A DNA stretch of 15,315 bases from Firm-04 sp045627405 (GTDB taxonomy: Bacteria; Bacillota; Clostridia; Oscillospirales; Ruminococcaceae). Below are positions 1 through 7,419 of the stretch, piece by piece. Each line of letters opens with the position of its first letter. The stretch's first letter is position 1. The notes beneath the pieces are model-generated. The model was not told the DNA's origin, made no database searches, and saw nothing but the letters and a program-made list of their open reading frames with translations. The stretch spans positions 1 to 15,315 of the forward strand of contig JAZQNP010000096.1 in NCBI GenBank assembly GCA_045627405.1, in the 5' to 3' direction. A program made the position numbers and the translations under genes.

Positions 1-137
1 GCAGGTTTGCCCGACGCTTAGCTGCGGCGTGCAGTTCGTATAAGCAGTTTGCGGGGACGCTCACGCTTACGCGGTTGAGTTCGTTTTACAAACGTCAGGT
101 CGCCCGGTAGTTTTTTCGCCGTTCCGGGCATGAAAAA

Positions 138-157
138 AGCACCTCCGGAGAGATGCT
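138..157 (-). terminator. Intrinsic terminator after the small-gene pair
   Basis: On the minus strand an 8-bp stem (AGCATCTC with GAGGTGCT, one G-T pair) closes a TCCG loop and is followed by six T residues. This is a good rho-independent terminator about 70 bases past the stop of the 76-residue gene. The GGAGGT inside the stem should not be mistaken for a ribosome binding site of a short downstream reading frame. Confidence 0.7.
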
Positions 158-201
158 TGATTCCGTGTAGAATTATGGTTGCATAGATTTTGGGTATAAG
201 A

Positions 202-229
202 AAACCGCCTTGATTACTCAGGGCGGTTT
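202..229 (-). terminator. Hairpin overlapping the stop codon of the 76-aa gene
   Basis: AAACCGCC pairs with GGGCGGTTT across an 11-base loop, beginning at the TAA stop. On the minus strand it is followed by only a short T run (GGTTTTCTTAT). It may be a weak first terminator or a 3'-end stabiliser ahead of the stronger terminator at 138-157. Confidence 0.45.
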
Positions 230-458
230 AATCTTCATCATCTGGTAACGGCTCCAATTCACCGTCACGAATCATTCCAAGTTCGCAAGAATGCAGGATA
301 ATATCAGAAATAGATACATTTGGATTATTTTCTATGTAATTGCAAAGATACTCCATATCATCGGGATGAGGCGCATTATACAAAACACCTAGTATGTATT
401 CCTCGTTTTCAGTAAGCGTCAGCAGTAAGCTCCTAAGCTTTGTTTTTACATCATCCAT
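228..458 (-). CDS. Small acidic hypothetical protein (76 aa)
   Basis: Not recognised as a known family. The product is short and acidic, ends in a run of D and E residues, and has no membrane segment or signal peptide. The middle looks helical (roughly residues 5-30). Its ATG overlaps the last codons of the preceding 73-aa gene (AAATGGATGA), so the two are probably translationally coupled and could act together. The pair has its own promoter at 701-729 and terminators at 138-229. Base composition is AT-richer than the housekeeping genes to the right, consistent with accessory DNA. The sequence does not show whether it is a toxin-antitoxin, immunity or other pair. Confidence 0.6.
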   Translation of the reverse strand: MDDVKTKLRSLLLTLTENEEYILGVLYNAPHPDDMEYLCNYIENNPNVSISDIILHSCELGMIRDGELEPLPDDED

Positions 459-672
459 TTTTTATCTTCTTCTTTCCTATTATTCTGTAATCCCCGAATC
501 CGTGATTCTCTACTGTATACTGATAATTTCCAATCCTCTTCACAAAAACGGGACTTGTTTTGTTGTTATCCGTCAGATGTGAAGCTATTTCGCTCATAAC
601 ATGAGCGTATTCTTGTTTAAGCAGCCGGATTGTCGGCATATCTTCGCTGTTTCGCATTGCGAAGAACTGCAT
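451..672 (-). CDS. Small hypothetical protein (73 aa), first gene of a two-gene unit
   Basis: Not recognised. The first half (about residues 12-35) looks helical. The second half has aromatic and glycine residues suggesting a small beta sheet (IGNYQYTVENHGFGDYRIIG), and the end is lysine-rich. Start choice is uncertain: the ATG at 672 has only a weak GGA upstream, and internal ATG codons at residues 6 and 12 are possible. It lies about 22 bases after the predicted transcription start of a good promoter (701-729), and its 3' end overlaps the next gene. The basic tail and acidic partner would fit a complex, but that is inference only. Confidence 0.55.
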   Translation of the reverse strand: MQFFAMRNSEDMPTIRLLKQEYAHVMSEIASHLTDNNKTSPVFVKRIGNYQYTVENHGFGDYRIIGKKKIKNG

Positions 673-687
673 ACTAATCCGAAGCGG

Positions 688-894
688 TTACCTTGATTGT
701 ATTGTATCACTTTCAGCAGGCTTTGTCAAGCCCTTTTCCGCATCCTGCTTCACCTTGACCGCCCGGAACCCCTCGACGGTCATCCGCTGCCGCTTCTCCG
801 CTGCACCGGAAGCCTTTGCGATCTCCGAATACCGCTTCGCCAGCGCATTGATATTCCGCTGGCAGTCCTGCCGCAGCACACGTAGAAACAGCAT
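688..894 (-). pseudogene. Possible gene remnant, basic helical reading frame (about 68 aa)
   Basis: An open frame continues past the terminator of the methyltransferase operon. From a Met at 894 it reads as a basic, helical protein-like sequence rich in R, A, K and E (for example QDCQRNINALAKRYSEIAKA). There is no properly spaced ribosome binding site, no promoter was seen between the terminator and this Met, and the end overlaps the promoter of the next genes. The frame extends upstream through the terminator to 993, but that part is clearly not coding. It may be the leftover C-terminal end of a mobile-element gene or a chance frame in GC-rich DNA. I do not recognise the family. Confidence 0.25.
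701..729 (-). promoter_or_regulatory. Sigma-A promoter of the small-gene pair
   Basis: On the minus strand: -35 TTGACA (724-729), 17-base spacer, -10 TACAAT (701-706). It is close to consensus and ends about 29 bases before the ATG at 672. The promoter lies inside the 3' part of a GC-rich reading frame (688-894), which argues that this frame is a remnant or not a gene. Confidence 0.75.
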
Positions 895-905
895 TCTCTC
901 ATTGC

Positions 906-940
906 AAAAAAATTGCTGCCTCTCACACGGGAGGCAGCAA
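906..940 (-). terminator. Strong intrinsic terminator of the yerC-methyltransferase operon
   Basis: TTGCTGCCTC and GAGGCAGCAA form a perfect 10-bp stem with an 8-base loop, followed on the minus strand by seven T residues. It lies 50 bases after the methyltransferase stop codon. Confidence 0.9.
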
Positions 941-989
941 TGATGATATAGGGGGAGTTTGCGGGCGGAGCCTTCAAAATATCTCTCAA

Positions 990-1769
990 TCATGTCGGAG
1001 ATTCTGCTTTTTGCGCGACATAGAGCAGACGCTGTGTTTCCGGCGCGGGGCTTTGAAATGTATCGCCGTCCAGTGTTTCGCGTAGCACGAAGCCGGTCTC
1101 TTCCAGCAGCTTGACAATCAGTTCCGGCGGATAAATCCGCTCGGTAAACTGCTCTGTGGTACGGCGATATTTGTCATCCTGCAAATGCTCGAAGAAATCC
1201 AGCCGGATCTCGACCGGATACTCCGGTGCGGAATCGGTGAGCTGGTTCTGCCACACGCAGACTGCGTCCGGCAGTTCATATACAAAGCACTGTTCTCCGA
1301 GAATCCTGCGGTGCTTATACTCGGTATTCACATCGAACAAAAACAGCGCATCGGGATTAGAAAACAAGCTGACACGCGAAAAAACCGTTCTTACATCCTC
1401 GGCACTCTGCAAATGATTGATGCTGTCCAGCGCGCAGACTGTCACGCTGATTGTGCCGTACAAATCCAGATGCCGCATATCCTGCTGCAAATACTGAATC
1501 GGGAGCTGACTGTCATATTTCTTGTCCAGTGCTTCACTCAGCATTTCCGCAGAGGCATCTGTGCCGATCACATCCCAGCCTAGCCGTGCGAACGCCTCAG
1601 ACAGCGAGCCGGTGCCGCACGCTAGATCCAGCAAGATCCGGTCGGGCATGGTGTCAGGCAGCCATCTATTGATGCAGCTCTGCATGTTTGCGGCGCGTTC
1701 TGCGTAACAGACATTCTGTGTCAGTGCGTCGTAATACTGTGCAAACAAGCCGTATCCGCAGGTGTTCAT
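990..1769 (-). CDS. Class I SAM-dependent methyltransferase
   Basis: A cytoplasmic methyltransferase of 259 residues with the Rossmann fold of class I enzymes. Motif I, the glycine-rich SAM loop, is at about 46-55 (LLDLACGTGS). The acidic residue that binds the SAM ribose is in VIGTDAS at about 70-76, followed by a QDMRHLDL segment typical of motif III. The length and the N-terminal YYDAL signature match the YqeM/UbiE-like small-molecule methyltransferases of Firmicutes. The substrate cannot be read from the sequence. Its ATG overlaps the TGA of the upstream regulator gene (ATGA), so the two are translationally coupled and share the promoter at 2116-2144. A strong terminator follows the gene. 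Confidence 0.85.
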   Translation of the reverse strand: MNTCGYGLFAQYYDALTQNVCYAERAANMQSCINRWLPDTMPDRILLDLACGTGSLSEAFARLGWDVIGTDASAEMLSEALDKKYDSQLPIQYLQQDMRHLDLYGTISVTVCALDSINHLQSAEDVRTVFSRVSLFSNPDALFLFDVNTEYKHRRILGEQCFVYELPDAVCVWQNQLTDSAPEYPVEIRLDFFEHLQDDKYRRTTEQFTERIYPPELIVKLLEETGFVLRETLDGDTFQSPAPETQRLLYVAQKAESPT

Positions 1770-2077
1770 TTGGCGTTCTCTTCCTGTTTCCGGCGCAAGC
1801 GGTCAAAAACAATCGCGTAGCCGCCGGAGCTGACCATGCTCAGAGAACGGTTGACGCGGCTGATCGTAGCCGTGCTGGTGCCGGTCATCTCAACAATTTC
1901 CGCATAGCGGTGATCCTCGGAGAGCAGCTTTGCGATCTGATAACGCTGTGCAATCGCGACCAACTCCTGCGGTGTGCAGAGATCCTGCATGAACATGGAG
2001 ACCTCTTCCGGTGTTTCCAGCACGGAAAATGCCGCATAAAGGTCTTTGAGATTCGCCTCATCCATCGGTTTGAACAT
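1766..2077 (-). CDS. YerC/YecD-family TrpR-like transcriptional regulator
   Basis: A 103-residue protein recognised as the TrpR-related YerC/YecD family: an all-helical N-terminal part (DLYAAFSVLETPEEVSMFMQ) followed by a helix-turn-helix at about 50-75 (YAEIVEMTGTSTATISRVNR), the DNA-recognition part. Length fits the family (about 95-105). The start is supported by GGGAGG seven bases upstream. E. coli TrpR binds tryptophan, but the ligand of YerC-type proteins is not established, so tryptophan control should not be assumed. Overlap with the methyltransferase gene suggests one functional unit. It may also repress its own promoter, which is inference. Confidence 0.88.
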   Translation of the reverse strand: MFKPMDEANLKDLYAAFSVLETPEEVSMFMQDLCTPQELVAIAQRYQIAKLLSEDHRYAEIVEMTGTSTATISRVNRSLSMVSSGGYAIVFDRLRRKQEENAK

Positions 2078-2115
2078 GTCAATTCCTCCCAGAAACGGTG
2101 ATGTGGTACAGTTCT

Positions 2116-2144
2116 ATTTTAACACATTAGCTTATAAAAGTAAA
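2116..2144 (-). promoter_or_regulatory. Sigma-A promoter of yerC-like operon
   Basis: On the minus strand: -35 TTTACT (2139-2144), 17-base spacer, -10 TAAAAT (2116-2121), about 39 bases upstream of the yerC-like ATG. The surrounding DNA is AT-rich compared with the genes. Confidence 0.7.
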
Positions 2145-2175
2145 GGGCTTTTTGAAATTTTTTTCAGGGGAACGC

Positions 2176-2204
2176 AAAAACCGGCGGCAAATTGCCTCCG
2201 GTTT
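2176..2204 (-). terminator. Intrinsic terminator of the rhamnogalacturonan lyase gene
   Basis: AAACCGGAGGCAA and TTGCCGCCGGTTT form a 13-bp stem with one mismatch, followed by TT and GCG on the minus strand. It lies 36 bases after the lyase stop and before the next promoter, so it separates the two transcription units. Confidence 0.75.
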
Positions 2205-2239
2205 CTGCACCCTTTTTTCATGTATACTCTTGCGTGAGA

Positions 2240-4840
2240 TCAATCTGTTGTATAGACCGGCGTTCCCTCCGGAATCGCAAATCCGGTACCGAGGAAGTAG
2301 CTCAGATGCGGCGGCTGGTTATAGCCGTTGTTCTGTGCAGCGACCTGTGTGCGGTACTGCGGATCGTGCATCAGTGTTGTGATGCCGTACGTCGTTGTGT
2401 AGGTCGTTGTGAAGATGCGCACGCCGACTTTTCCGGAGCTGACCGACAGCGGGAAGATCATTTCTTCACGCCAGTCACCAAAGAGGTCGCAGGTCAGGCT
2501 GGCGTTCGACTTCGATGCGTTGTTGTAGGTTACATCATTACCGGTAAAGATTCTGCCGGAGCCGTATTTATCGACCATCGTGCGGTCGAGCACGCCGCGC
2601 TCCAAGGTGCCGTCCCAGTAGACGACGGAGTTCATGCCCCATTTGGTGATGTCTGCCCATGTGCAGACCTGCGCGTGATTGCCGAACGCCGCATAGACGA
2701 TGGCATTGTGTGAGCCGACCATTTCGGCACCTGCATTGCCGGCGACGATATTATCTGCGAGGGCTCTGCCGGTGTCGCCGCCTGCGGTTTCGCGGAAGAG
2801 AACCTTGCCCGTGCCTGCATCGCGCAGGATCGTACCGTATCCGATGTATGTGCCGTTGGGGTGAGACTCATCTTCGAGGCACTGGAAGATTTCCAGACCC
2901 GGATTGTCCAGATCGAAGTCACCGATATGGATGGCATCGCCGTGTGCCAGACCGGTTGTGTAGAGCAGCTTGCCGTTGTCATCGACAACAGCCGAACCGA
3001 CAACGATTTCCTGTTTTCCGTCGCTGTCGCAGTCTGCTGCGAGGATGTGGTGGTTGCCGTCGCCGTAGCCGGCTGCCGAAGCACTGTATCCTGTATCGAA
3101 TGTCCAGCGTTTCACGAGCTTGTGGTTTTCGACATCCCATGCAGCGATCACAGAGCGGGTATAATAGCCTCTGCCGAACACAGCACTTGCCTTATCCGGC
3201 TGCAAATATGCAACAGTCGCAGTGAAGCGATCCACGCGGTTGCCGTAGGTGTCGCCCCAGTCGCCGACGGTGCCTCTTGCCGGGTCATAATTCTGGGTAT
3301 CCAGAGCTTTGCCGGTCTTGCCGTCGAAGAGCGTGATGTATTCCGGACCGGTGAGGATGCGTCCGGCGGAGCTGCGGTAATCCGCAGAAGCACTGCCGAT
3401 GACATTGCCCTGACCGTCCACGGTTGCGTCGGCGGTCTTGCAGATCATCTCGGCGCAGTTGTCGTTGTCGAAGTCGTAGACGAGGAACTGCGTATAGTGC
3501 GCACCTGCACGGATATTCCCTCCGAGGTCGATGCGCCAGACGCGCGTACCGTCGAGCTTATAGCAGTCGATGAAGACATTGCCGGTGTAGCCGTCCTTCG
3601 AGTTGTCCTGCGAATTGGACGGATCCCATTTGACAAAGATTTCATACACGCCGTCGCCGTCGATGTCACCGACGGAGCAGTCGTTGACGGAGTAGGAACA
3701 GGTTGTGCCGTCCGGCATGGTCATGTCGGCGGGCGCAGTGAACAGCACATCCATATACGCACCGGAAGTACCGGAATTGAAGGAATAAAGCTGCGTTGCA
3801 AAGCATGCGTATTCGGTGCAGGTGTCGCCCTGATAGACGTCCACGGTGTACCAGTCGGACGTTGTACCGGACGAATCCAGATAATTGGTTGCCTGACCGT
3901 AAGAACTTGTGAAGATCGGAGGCGTCTGCCCGTTTTTGAAAACCTCATAACGGGTATTGGAATCATCCGTGCCGAGTGTACGCCACGAAATGAGAATACC
4001 CTTGTTGGTGTTTGCAGCAACGACGCCGCGGTCGGGCTTTTCAACATGGTATGCGCCGGGTTCCGGTTCCTTGGAGAGCGGTGTTGCAGCTGCATCGGGG
4101 GTATATTCCAGCTCGATGTAGTCCATGTTCGGGCCGCCGCCGCTGCCGCTTGCAATCGCCTTGATGGTATTGGTGCCGGCTTCGAGCGTCAGCACAACGC
4201 TGACTTCATTCCATGTGGTCCATGCGCCGGTGTACGGGTAATTGACCGATGTGGAGAGACCGGAGCCGTTTGCGGAGACGAGGCAGGTGCGGTTGTCGCT
4301 TTCAGAGCCGCCGTTTGCGTAGCGGAATGTGACAGTATAATTGCCGGCGACCGGCACATTGACCGTCCAGTTGATATAGCTTCCAACGACATTATTGTAG
4401 TTGATGTAAGCTGCGCCGGTGAAGCCCTCGTTGCTTGTTTCCTCCCAGCCGTCGTACACCTGCGCCTCGATTGCGTAATACCGCTCCAAATAGGTAACTG
4501 CGGTGCTGATGTCGGTATAGACACCTGCCGGGAAGCTGTTTATGATTGTCAGCAGATACTGCTGCAACATGACTGCATCAGCGGCTGTGACGCTGCCGTC
4601 CTTGTTGACATCGCCGGCTGCTGCTGCATATTCATATGCTGTGCTGCCGCTGAGCAAAAGCTGCTTCATTGCGGAGAGGTCAGATGCATTCAGTTTGCCG
4701 TTTCCGTCGCAGTCGCCGTAATAGACGCGTACGGTATCCGCAGCGAAAGCTGTCTGCGGCATGGCAGAGCAGACAGAACCGAGCACTGCGGCAGCTGCCG
4801 CAAGTGATGTCAGCCGCTTTACTTTTCTGTGCATTTTCAT
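2240..4840 (-). CDS. Secreted rhamnogalacturonan lyase (PL11) with N-terminal dockerin and carbohydrate-binding domain
   Basis: An extracellular enzyme expected to cleave the rhamnogalacturonan-I backbone of pectin by beta-elimination. Numbering is for the 866-residue form starting at the ATG at 4840, which has GGGGGA about 8 bases upstream; a frame 16 codons longer lacks a good site. Residues 1-33 are a signal peptide (KR-rich start, hydrophobic run, AFA cleavage). Residues 38-103 form a type I dockerin with two EF-hand-like repeats (GDCDGNGKLNASDL and GDVNKDGSVTAADA), which would dock the enzyme on a scaffoldin cohesin. Residues about 112-250 look like a CBM35/CBM6-type beta-sandwich. From about 265 to the end is the PL11 beta-propeller, starting with KPDRGVVAANTNKGILISWR and carrying repeated D-x-D-x-D calcium-type loops (DIDGDG, DFDNDN, DCDSDG). 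It forms a single-gene unit. Confidence 0.92.
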   Translation of the reverse strand: MKMHRKVKRLTSLAAAAAVLGSVCSAMPQTAFAADTVRVYYGDCDGNGKLNASDLSAMKQLLLSGSTAYEYAAAAGDVNKDGSVTAADAVMLQQYLLTIINSFPAGVYTDISTAVTYLERYYAIEAQVYDGWEETSNEGFTGAAYINYNNVVGSYINWTVNVPVAGNYTVTFRYANGGSESDNRTCLVSANGSGLSTSVNYPYTGAWTTWNEVSVVLTLEAGTNTIKAIASGSGGGPNMDYIELEYTPDAAATPLSKEPEPGAYHVEKPDRGVVAANTNKGILISWRTLGTDDSNTRYEVFKNGQTPPIFTSSYGQATNYLDSSGTTSDWYTVDVYQGDTCTEYACFATQLYSFNSGTSGAYMDVLFTAPADMTMPDGTTCSYSVNDCSVGDIDGDGVYEIFVKWDPSNSQDNSKDGYTGNVFIDCYKLDGTRVWRIDLGGNIRAGAHYTQFLVYDFDNDNCAEMICKTADATVDGQGNVIGSASADYRSSAGRILTGPEYITLFDGKTGKALDTQNYDPARGTVGDWGDTYGNRVDRFTATVAYLQPDKASAVFGRGYYTRSVIAAWDVENHKLVKRWTFDTGYSASAAGYGDGNHHILAADCDSDGKQEIVVGSAVVDDNGKLLYTTGLAHGDAIHIGDFDLDNPGLEIFQCLEDESHPNGTYIGYGTILRDAGTGKVLFRETAGGDTGRALADNIVAGNAGAEMVGSHNAIVYAAFGNHAQVCTWADITKWGMNSVVYWDGTLERGVLDRTMVDKYGSGRIFTGNDVTYNNASKSNASLTCDLFGDWREEMIFPLSVSSGKVGVRIFTTTYTTTYGITTLMHDPQYRTQVAAQNNGYNQPPHLSYFLGTGFAIPEGTPVYTTD

Positions 4841-4891
4841 AGATTCATCCCCCAAGTTAAAATGAGTTTGTCCATAGCCTACGTCCATTTT

Positions 4892-4920
4892 ATCATATCA
4901 CATTTTTATTTTTCCAGCAA
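4892..4920 (-). promoter_or_regulatory. Promoter of the rhamnogalacturonan lyase gene
   Basis: On the minus strand: -35 TTGCTG (4915-4920), 17-base spacer, -10 TATGAT (4892-4897), 52 bases upstream of the chosen ATG at 4840. The predicted transcription start lies near 4885, so the longer frame starting at 4888 could not be translated from this promoter. This supports the shorter start. Confidence 0.65.
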
Positions 4921-4964
4921 TGTTTTTTTGTATCCCTTTTATGATTTTTTGTGTATAAAGCAAG

Positions 4965-4988
4965 CCCGCACAGCGAATGCTGTGCGGG
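4965..4988 (-). terminator. Terminator after pnp
   Basis: CCCGCACAGC and GCTGTGCGGG form a perfect 10-bp stem with a 4-base loop, 10 bases after the pnp stop. The following minus-strand sequence (CTTGCTTTATAC) has only a broken T run, so termination may be partial. A stable 3' hairpin would still protect the mRNA end. Confidence 0.7.
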
Positions 4989-4997
4989 AAGGAAAAA

Positions 4998-7139
4998 TTA
5001 TTCTGCGGAATTGTCAGCAACGAGCTGCTTTCTTGCTTCGAGCTCAGCGAGCGCGTCCTTTCTGGAAAGGGAGATCTTGCCCTTGACATCGTCAATTTCC
5101 ATGACCTTGACAACAATCTCATCACCGAGCGAGACGACATCCTCTGTCTTCTCGACTCTGCCCTTGTCCAGCTTGGAGATGTGAACCAGACCCTCTTTGC
5201 CCGGCACGATCTCAACAAACGCGCCGAACGCCTGAATGCCGGTGACTTTGCCCTTGTAGATCGCACCGATTTCCGGACCGTTTGCAATCGTATCGACAAT
5301 CTGGATTGCCTTTCTGGCGTTGTTGAGATCCAGACCGGAGACGAACACGCTGCCGTCCTCGTTGATGTCGATTTTGACGTCACATTCTGCGGAGATCTTC
5401 TGGATGACCTTGCCGCCGGAGCCGATGACCTCACGGATCTTGTCCACCGGAACGCGGGTTTGGAGCATCTTCGGCGCGTAGGTGCTGACGGTTTCACGCG
5501 GCTGCGGAATCGCCTTCAGCATGGTCTCGTCCAGAATATACAGACGCGCCTTGTGGGTCTTTTCAAATGCTTCCTTGATGATAGCGGGCGTCAGACCGTC
5601 CACCTTAATATCGACCTGAATGGCAGTGATGCCCTTGTGGGTACCGCCGACCTTGAAGTCCATATCGCCGAAGAAGTCTTCCAGACCCTGAATATCCACC
5701 ATGGTCATGAACTCGTCGGAATCGGGCTTTGTGATCAGACCGCAGGAGATACCTGCAACCGGAGCCTTGATCGGCACGCCGGCGTCCATCAGCGCGAGTG
5801 TCGAACCGCAGATGGAGCCCTGCGAGGTAGAACCGTTGGAGCTGAGCACCTCAGAGACCAGACGCATTGCATACGGGAAATCCTCGACGGACGGCAGAAC
5901 CGGCACCAGAGCCTTTTCTGCGAGTGCGCCGTGACCGATTTCGCGTCTGCCCGGACCTCTGCTCGGCTTTGTCTCACCGACAGAGTAGGACGGGAAGTTG
6001 TACTGGTGCATATAACGCTTGGTTTCTTCGTTTGCATCCAGCCCGTCGATGCGCTGCGCCTCGGAGATCGGGCCGAGTGTTGCAATCGTCAGAACCTGTG
6101 TCTGACCGCGGGTGAACAGACCCGAACCGTGGACACGCGGCAGAAGACCGACCTCTGCTGCCAGCGGACGGATCTCGTCGATCTGTCTGCCGTCCACGCG
6201 CTTGCCCTGATAGAGCCAGTCGCGGACGATGGCCTTTTGCAACTTGTAGATGCACTCGTCAATCATGCCGATGCGTTCTGCATTCTCCGCATCGAACTTT
6301 CCGTGGATGGCATCCTTGATCGGAGACAGTCTTGCCTCGCGGATATTCTTATCGTTGGTGTCGAGCGCGAACTCCACATCCTTGCGTGCGAATGCGGCGA
6401 TGGCGTCGAACAGCTCGTGATCGACCTCCTGCGATTCAAAAGCGAACTTCGGCTTGCCGATTTCCTTCTGGATCTCGGAGATGAATGCGACCAGCTTCAT
6501 GATTTCCTCATGTGCTTTGAGGATACATTCGAGCATCAGATCATCCGGCACTTCGTTGGCACCGGCCTCGATCATGACGATCTTCTCTGCGGTTGCGGCA
6601 ACGGTCAGTTTGAGGTCAGATTTTGCTCTCTGCTCCTGGTTCGGCATCAGAATGATCTCGCCGTCCACCAGACCGACCTCACAGCCGCCGATCGGACCGT
6701 TCCACGGAATATCGGAAATGGAAATTGCAACGGAAGTACCGATCATGCCGCAGATTTCCGGCATGCAGTCCTGATCGACTGCCAGCACGGTCATCACAAC
6801 CGCGACGTCATTGCGCATGTCCTTCGGGAACAGCGGGCGGATCGGGCGATCCACACAGCGGGATGTCAGAATGGCATGTTCGCTGGGCTTGCCCTCGCGC
6901 TTCATGAAGCTGCCGGGAATTCTGCCGACGGCATACAGTTTTTCCTCGTAGTCCACGGAAAGCGGGAAGAAATCGACGCCCTCACGCGGCTTCTCGCTGG
7001 CTGTGACATTTGCCATGACGACGGTATCGCCGTAGCGCACCCAGCAGGAACCGCTGGACAGTTCACAGGTCTTTCCGGTTTCGATCGTCAGCTCTCTGCC
7101 GGCGAATGTTGTTTTAAACACCTTGTAATTGTCAAACAT
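4998..7139 (-). CDS. pnp: Polynucleotide phosphorylase (polyribonucleotide nucleotidyltransferase)
   Basis: A phosphate-dependent 3'-to-5' exoribonuclease of the RNA degradation machinery, acting in the cytoplasm as a trimer. At 713 residues it has the full-length family plan: first RNase PH domain (about 12-145), helical linker domain (about 160-300), catalytic second RNase PH domain (about 310-545), KH domain (about 560-615, with VIGSGGKVIQKI matching the GxxG loop) and C-terminal S1 domain (about 625-695). Catalytic-domain signatures are visible: TRGQTQVL, SNGSTSQGSICG, and the metal-binding aspartates in FFGDMDFKVGGT. The start is supported by GAGGAGG 9 bases upstream. It follows rpsO, a gene order conserved in many bacteria. 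In E. coli PNPase controls its own mRNA through a hairpin in this gap, and a comparable structure is present here. Confidence 0.97.
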   Translation of the reverse strand: MFDNYKVFKTTFAGRELTIETGKTCELSSGSCWVRYGDTVVMANVTASEKPREGVDFFPLSVDYEEKLYAVGRIPGSFMKREGKPSEHAILTSRCVDRPIRPLFPKDMRNDVAVVMTVLAVDQDCMPEICGMIGTSVAISISDIPWNGPIGGCEVGLVDGEIILMPNQEQRAKSDLKLTVAATAEKIVMIEAGANEVPDDLMLECILKAHEEIMKLVAFISEIQKEIGKPKFAFESQEVDHELFDAIAAFARKDVEFALDTNDKNIREARLSPIKDAIHGKFDAENAERIGMIDECIYKLQKAIVRDWLYQGKRVDGRQIDEIRPLAAEVGLLPRVHGSGLFTRGQTQVLTIATLGPISEAQRIDGLDANEETKRYMHQYNFPSYSVGETKPSRGPGRREIGHGALAEKALVPVLPSVEDFPYAMRLVSEVLSSNGSTSQGSICGSTLALMDAGVPIKAPVAGISCGLITKPDSDEFMTMVDIQGLEDFFGDMDFKVGGTHKGITAIQVDIKVDGLTPAIIKEAFEKTHKARLYILDETMLKAIPQPRETVSTYAPKMLQTRVPVDKIREVIGSGGKVIQKISAECDVKIDINEDGSVFVSGLDLNNARKAIQIVDTIANGPEIGAIYKGKVTGIQAFGAFVEIVPGKEGLVHISKLDKGRVEKTEDVVSLGDEIVVKVMEIDDVKGKISLSRKDALAELEARKQLVADNSAE

Positions 7140-7419
7140 CGGGAAAAGCCTCCTCTTTTCTTACTTTGTTTTCTGCGCGGCGGCTCTCCGTTTCCTCTCA
7201 CAGAGAGGGTTTAGCATAAAATTCTGCACTGTCCGAAGTTGTAAGAAGTTGTCCGCGGTACGCGGCTGCACACTGCACACTGCACAGTGCGCAATTTCAT
7301 GCTAACATCCCCTATGCGGTACAGAAACGCCGGAGCGCAGGCGGGTTGCAGGTTTGCAAAGATGCACAGAGAGGGAGTGAGTTGCCTCCTCCCTCCACAT
7401 GCTCTTTTGCGGCTGTCGC
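7140..7419 (-). promoter_or_regulatory. Structured rpsO-pnp intergenic region
   Basis: No reading frame here looks coding. From rpsO towards pnp the minus strand holds: an imperfect hairpin at 7371-7395 (7-bp arms GAGGGAG and CTCCCTC); an extended inverted repeat at 7211-7305, with arms 7211-7232 and 7284-7305 pairing almost throughout; within it a 5-bp hairpin CCGCG-GTA-CGCGG (7253-7265) and a tandem CACTGCA-type repeat (7267-7285); and a perfect 6-bp hairpin (7194-7208) before the pnp ribosome binding site. No separate promoter was recognised. In E. coli this gap carries a terminator and an RNase III-processed stem used in PNPase autoregulation; a similar role here is inference. Confidence 0.55.
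7371..7395 (-). terminator. Possible attenuator hairpin after rpsO
   Basis: The minus strand reads GAGGGAG, 11 bases, CTCCCTC, about 25 bases after the rpsO stop. No T run follows, so it is more likely a partial attenuator or RNA-stabilising stem than a full terminator. That would let some transcription reach pnp. Confidence 0.35.

Noticed and set aside
1..130. Short minus-strand frames at the left edge, including one resembling a ribbon-helix-helix start (VSVSVPANCLYELHAAAKRRANL-like, 27 codons visible) and another of 37 codons
   Set aside because: The first has an upstream stop with no usable start and runs off the edge; the second's apparent ribosome binding site is the terminator stem at 138-157. 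They may be a mobilisation-gene remnant but cannot be supported.
2861..4807. A 648-codon open frame on the plus strand opposite the lyase gene
   Set aside because: It is antisense to a clearly coding PL11 gene, has low-complexity V/A/C/G/D composition and no family features. GC-biased third positions of the true gene explain it.
4841..4888. Upstream ATG extending the lyase by 16 residues
   Set aside because: The predicted transcription start is at or after this ATG, and the shorter start has the ribosome binding site and a normal signal peptide.
4977..7214. A 745-codon open frame on the plus strand opposite pnp
   Set aside because: It is the antisense shadow of pnp, with no ribosome binding site and no recognisable domain, and it runs through the pnp terminator.
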